A stretch of 5,158 bases of DNA, taken from Candidatus Zixiibacteriota bacterium (GTDB taxonomy: Bacteria > Zixibacteria > MSB-5A5 > SM1-73). The position numbers and the translations under genes are program-made. The notes under the pieces are model-generated. The model saw nothing but the letters and a program-made list of their open reading frames with translations. It was not told the origin of the DNA and ran no database searches. Location: NCBI GenBank assembly GCA_022866585.1, contig JALHUP010000106.1, positions 1 through 5,158 of the forward strand, in the 5' to 3' direction. Shown here piece after piece: positions 4,378 to 5,158 of the stretch (its first letter is position 1; the number at the start of each line of letters is the position of its first letter).

Positions 4378-5158
4378 ATGAAAAAGAAACTTTTCATCGG
4401 GATATTGATCAGCCTGGTATTTTTGTATCTTGCCTTCCGCAAGGTGGACTGGTCCGAGCTTTGGCAGGCTTTAAAAGGTGCCAACTATTGGTTTATCATT
4501 CCCAATGTGATTCTGGGAATCTTCAGCATGTGGATGCGGGCATTCAGATGGAAATATATGGTCAATCCCATCAAAAAGGTGGGGGTAGGAAGGCTTTTCT
4601 CGTCGGTTATGATCGGGTTCATGGCTAACAACGTCTTGCCCGCCAGACTGGGGGAGTTTGTCCGAGCTTATTCTTTAGGAAGCAAGGAGAACATTTCTAA
4701 AAGTGCTTCTTTTGCCACCATCGTAGTGGAAAGGGTCTTCGACGGATTCTCCATTCTTTTCATCTTATGGGTCACTTTGCTTTTGTTTCCCTTTCCGGAT
4801 TGGGTCAAAAAAGCCAGCAACCTTTTTTTGGCTATAAACGTGGGACTCTTTTTCTTTTTGATCTTTTTGGAGGTCAAAACCGACTCTACCTTGAGGTTTT
4901 TCCAATTTCTGTTTAAATTTCTACCTGGCAAGCTGAGAATTAACGCGGAGGAGATTCTTTTGAAATTTATCAGCGGTTTAAAGGTGTTCCGAGACGTGCC
5001 CAGTCTGATCTGGATTTTGACCTGGTCCATCTTAATCTGGGTAGTCATAGGAATCAGCAACTATTTCGTCTTTTTGGCTTTCGGTCTCACTCCGCCCATA
5101 CAAGCTTCTTTTATCCTATTGGTTATCGTTTGTTTAGGAGTGATGTTGCCTGCCGCTC
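4378..5158 (+). CDS. COG0392/UPF0104 flippase-like membrane protein (LPG synthase TM region), 3' truncated by the window
   Basis: An ATG at 4378 opens a frame that runs without a stop to the window edge, giving 260 residues of a family usually about 310-340 long. It begins MKKKLFIGILISLVFLYLAF, a first membrane segment, then VDWSELWQAL. The family hallmark is GFMANNVLPARLGEFVRAY (80-98), followed by ATIVVERVFDG (113-123). Further hydrophobic segments lie at about 38-55, 123-139, 148-165, 210-235 and 243-258. This fits PF03706, the membrane domain also found in MprF lysyl-phosphatidylglycerol synthases and in AglD-like proteins of archaeal glycosylation. Stand-alone members are often found beside glycosyltransferase genes and are thought to handle lipids or lipid-linked sugars; that role is inferred here. 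No in-frame start lies closely upstream. The ribosome site is weak (GGAG at 13 nt or GAAAGAG at 4 nt). It follows the GT4 gene after 161 nt, mostly repeat. Confidence 0.87.
   Translation, partial: MKKKLFIGILISLVFLYLAFRKVDWSELWQALKGANYWFIIPNVILGIFSMWMRAFRWKYMVNPIKKVGVGRLFSSVMIGFMANNVLPARLGEFVRAYSLGSKENISKSASFATIVVERVFDGFSILFILWVTLLLFPFPDWVKKASNLFLAINVGLFFFLIFLEVKTDSTLRFFQFLFKFLPGKLRINAEEILLKFISGLKVFRDVPSLIWILTWSILIWVVIGISNYFVFLAFGLTPPIQASFILLVIVCLGVMLPAA

Noticed and set aside
4668..5060. 130-codon minus-strand open frame
   Set aside because: It lies antisense to the COG0392 membrane gene, is lysine/serine-rich low-complexity in character, and reflects the codon bias of the real gene.

Overview
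The window is bacterial DNA of moderate GC with dense coding. It carries three genes on the plus strand (two complete, one cut by the right edge) and two unusual non-coding gaps. The first gene is a DUF2723/TMEM260-type membrane protein whose NGDNDTFPLWFLQ block and C-terminal TPR repeats recall proteins of the Bacteroidota/FCB group and allied candidate phyla from environmental metagenomes. This assignment rests on recalled family resemblance and is tentative. No 16S, tRNA or other decisive taxonomic marker is present.

Layout: bases 1-181 hold a good sigma70-like promoter (TTGACA-N16-TATATT), a leader of about 135 nt with a small hairpin, and a strong Shine-Dalgarno. Bases 182-2710 encode the DUF2723 GT-C-like protein with TPRs. 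Bases 2711-3067 form a 357-nt gap with no convincing gene, filled with inverted and direct repeats of short words such as CGTATG, GTATCG and GGGTTTCGT. Bases 3068-4216 encode a GT-B glycosyltransferase of family GT4. Bases 4217-4377 form a 161-nt gap largely occupied by a palindromic repeat (about 4196-4335) that reaches back into the end of the GT4 gene and supplies its last codons and stop. Bases 4378-5158 encode the first 260 codons of a COG0392/UPF0104 'flippase-like' (LPG synthase TM region) integral membrane protein.

Taken together the genes look like part of a cell-envelope glycoconjugate locus. A cytoplasmic GT4 enzyme would build sugar onto a carrier, a GT-C-like membrane enzyme would use lipid-linked sugar on the outer side of the inner membrane, and the COG0392 protein is of a type linked to lipid or glycolipid handling. 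That joint role is inferred from co-orientation and family knowledge. Nothing in the sequence identifies the substrate.

The most interesting material is non-coding: the repeat at 4196-4335 and the word-rich gap at 2711-3067. Both contain a sequence reminiscent of the dispersed 'CTTG..CTGAGC..GTCGAA' type intergenic repeats. I see no CRISPR array, transposase, tRNA, defence gene or phage gene.
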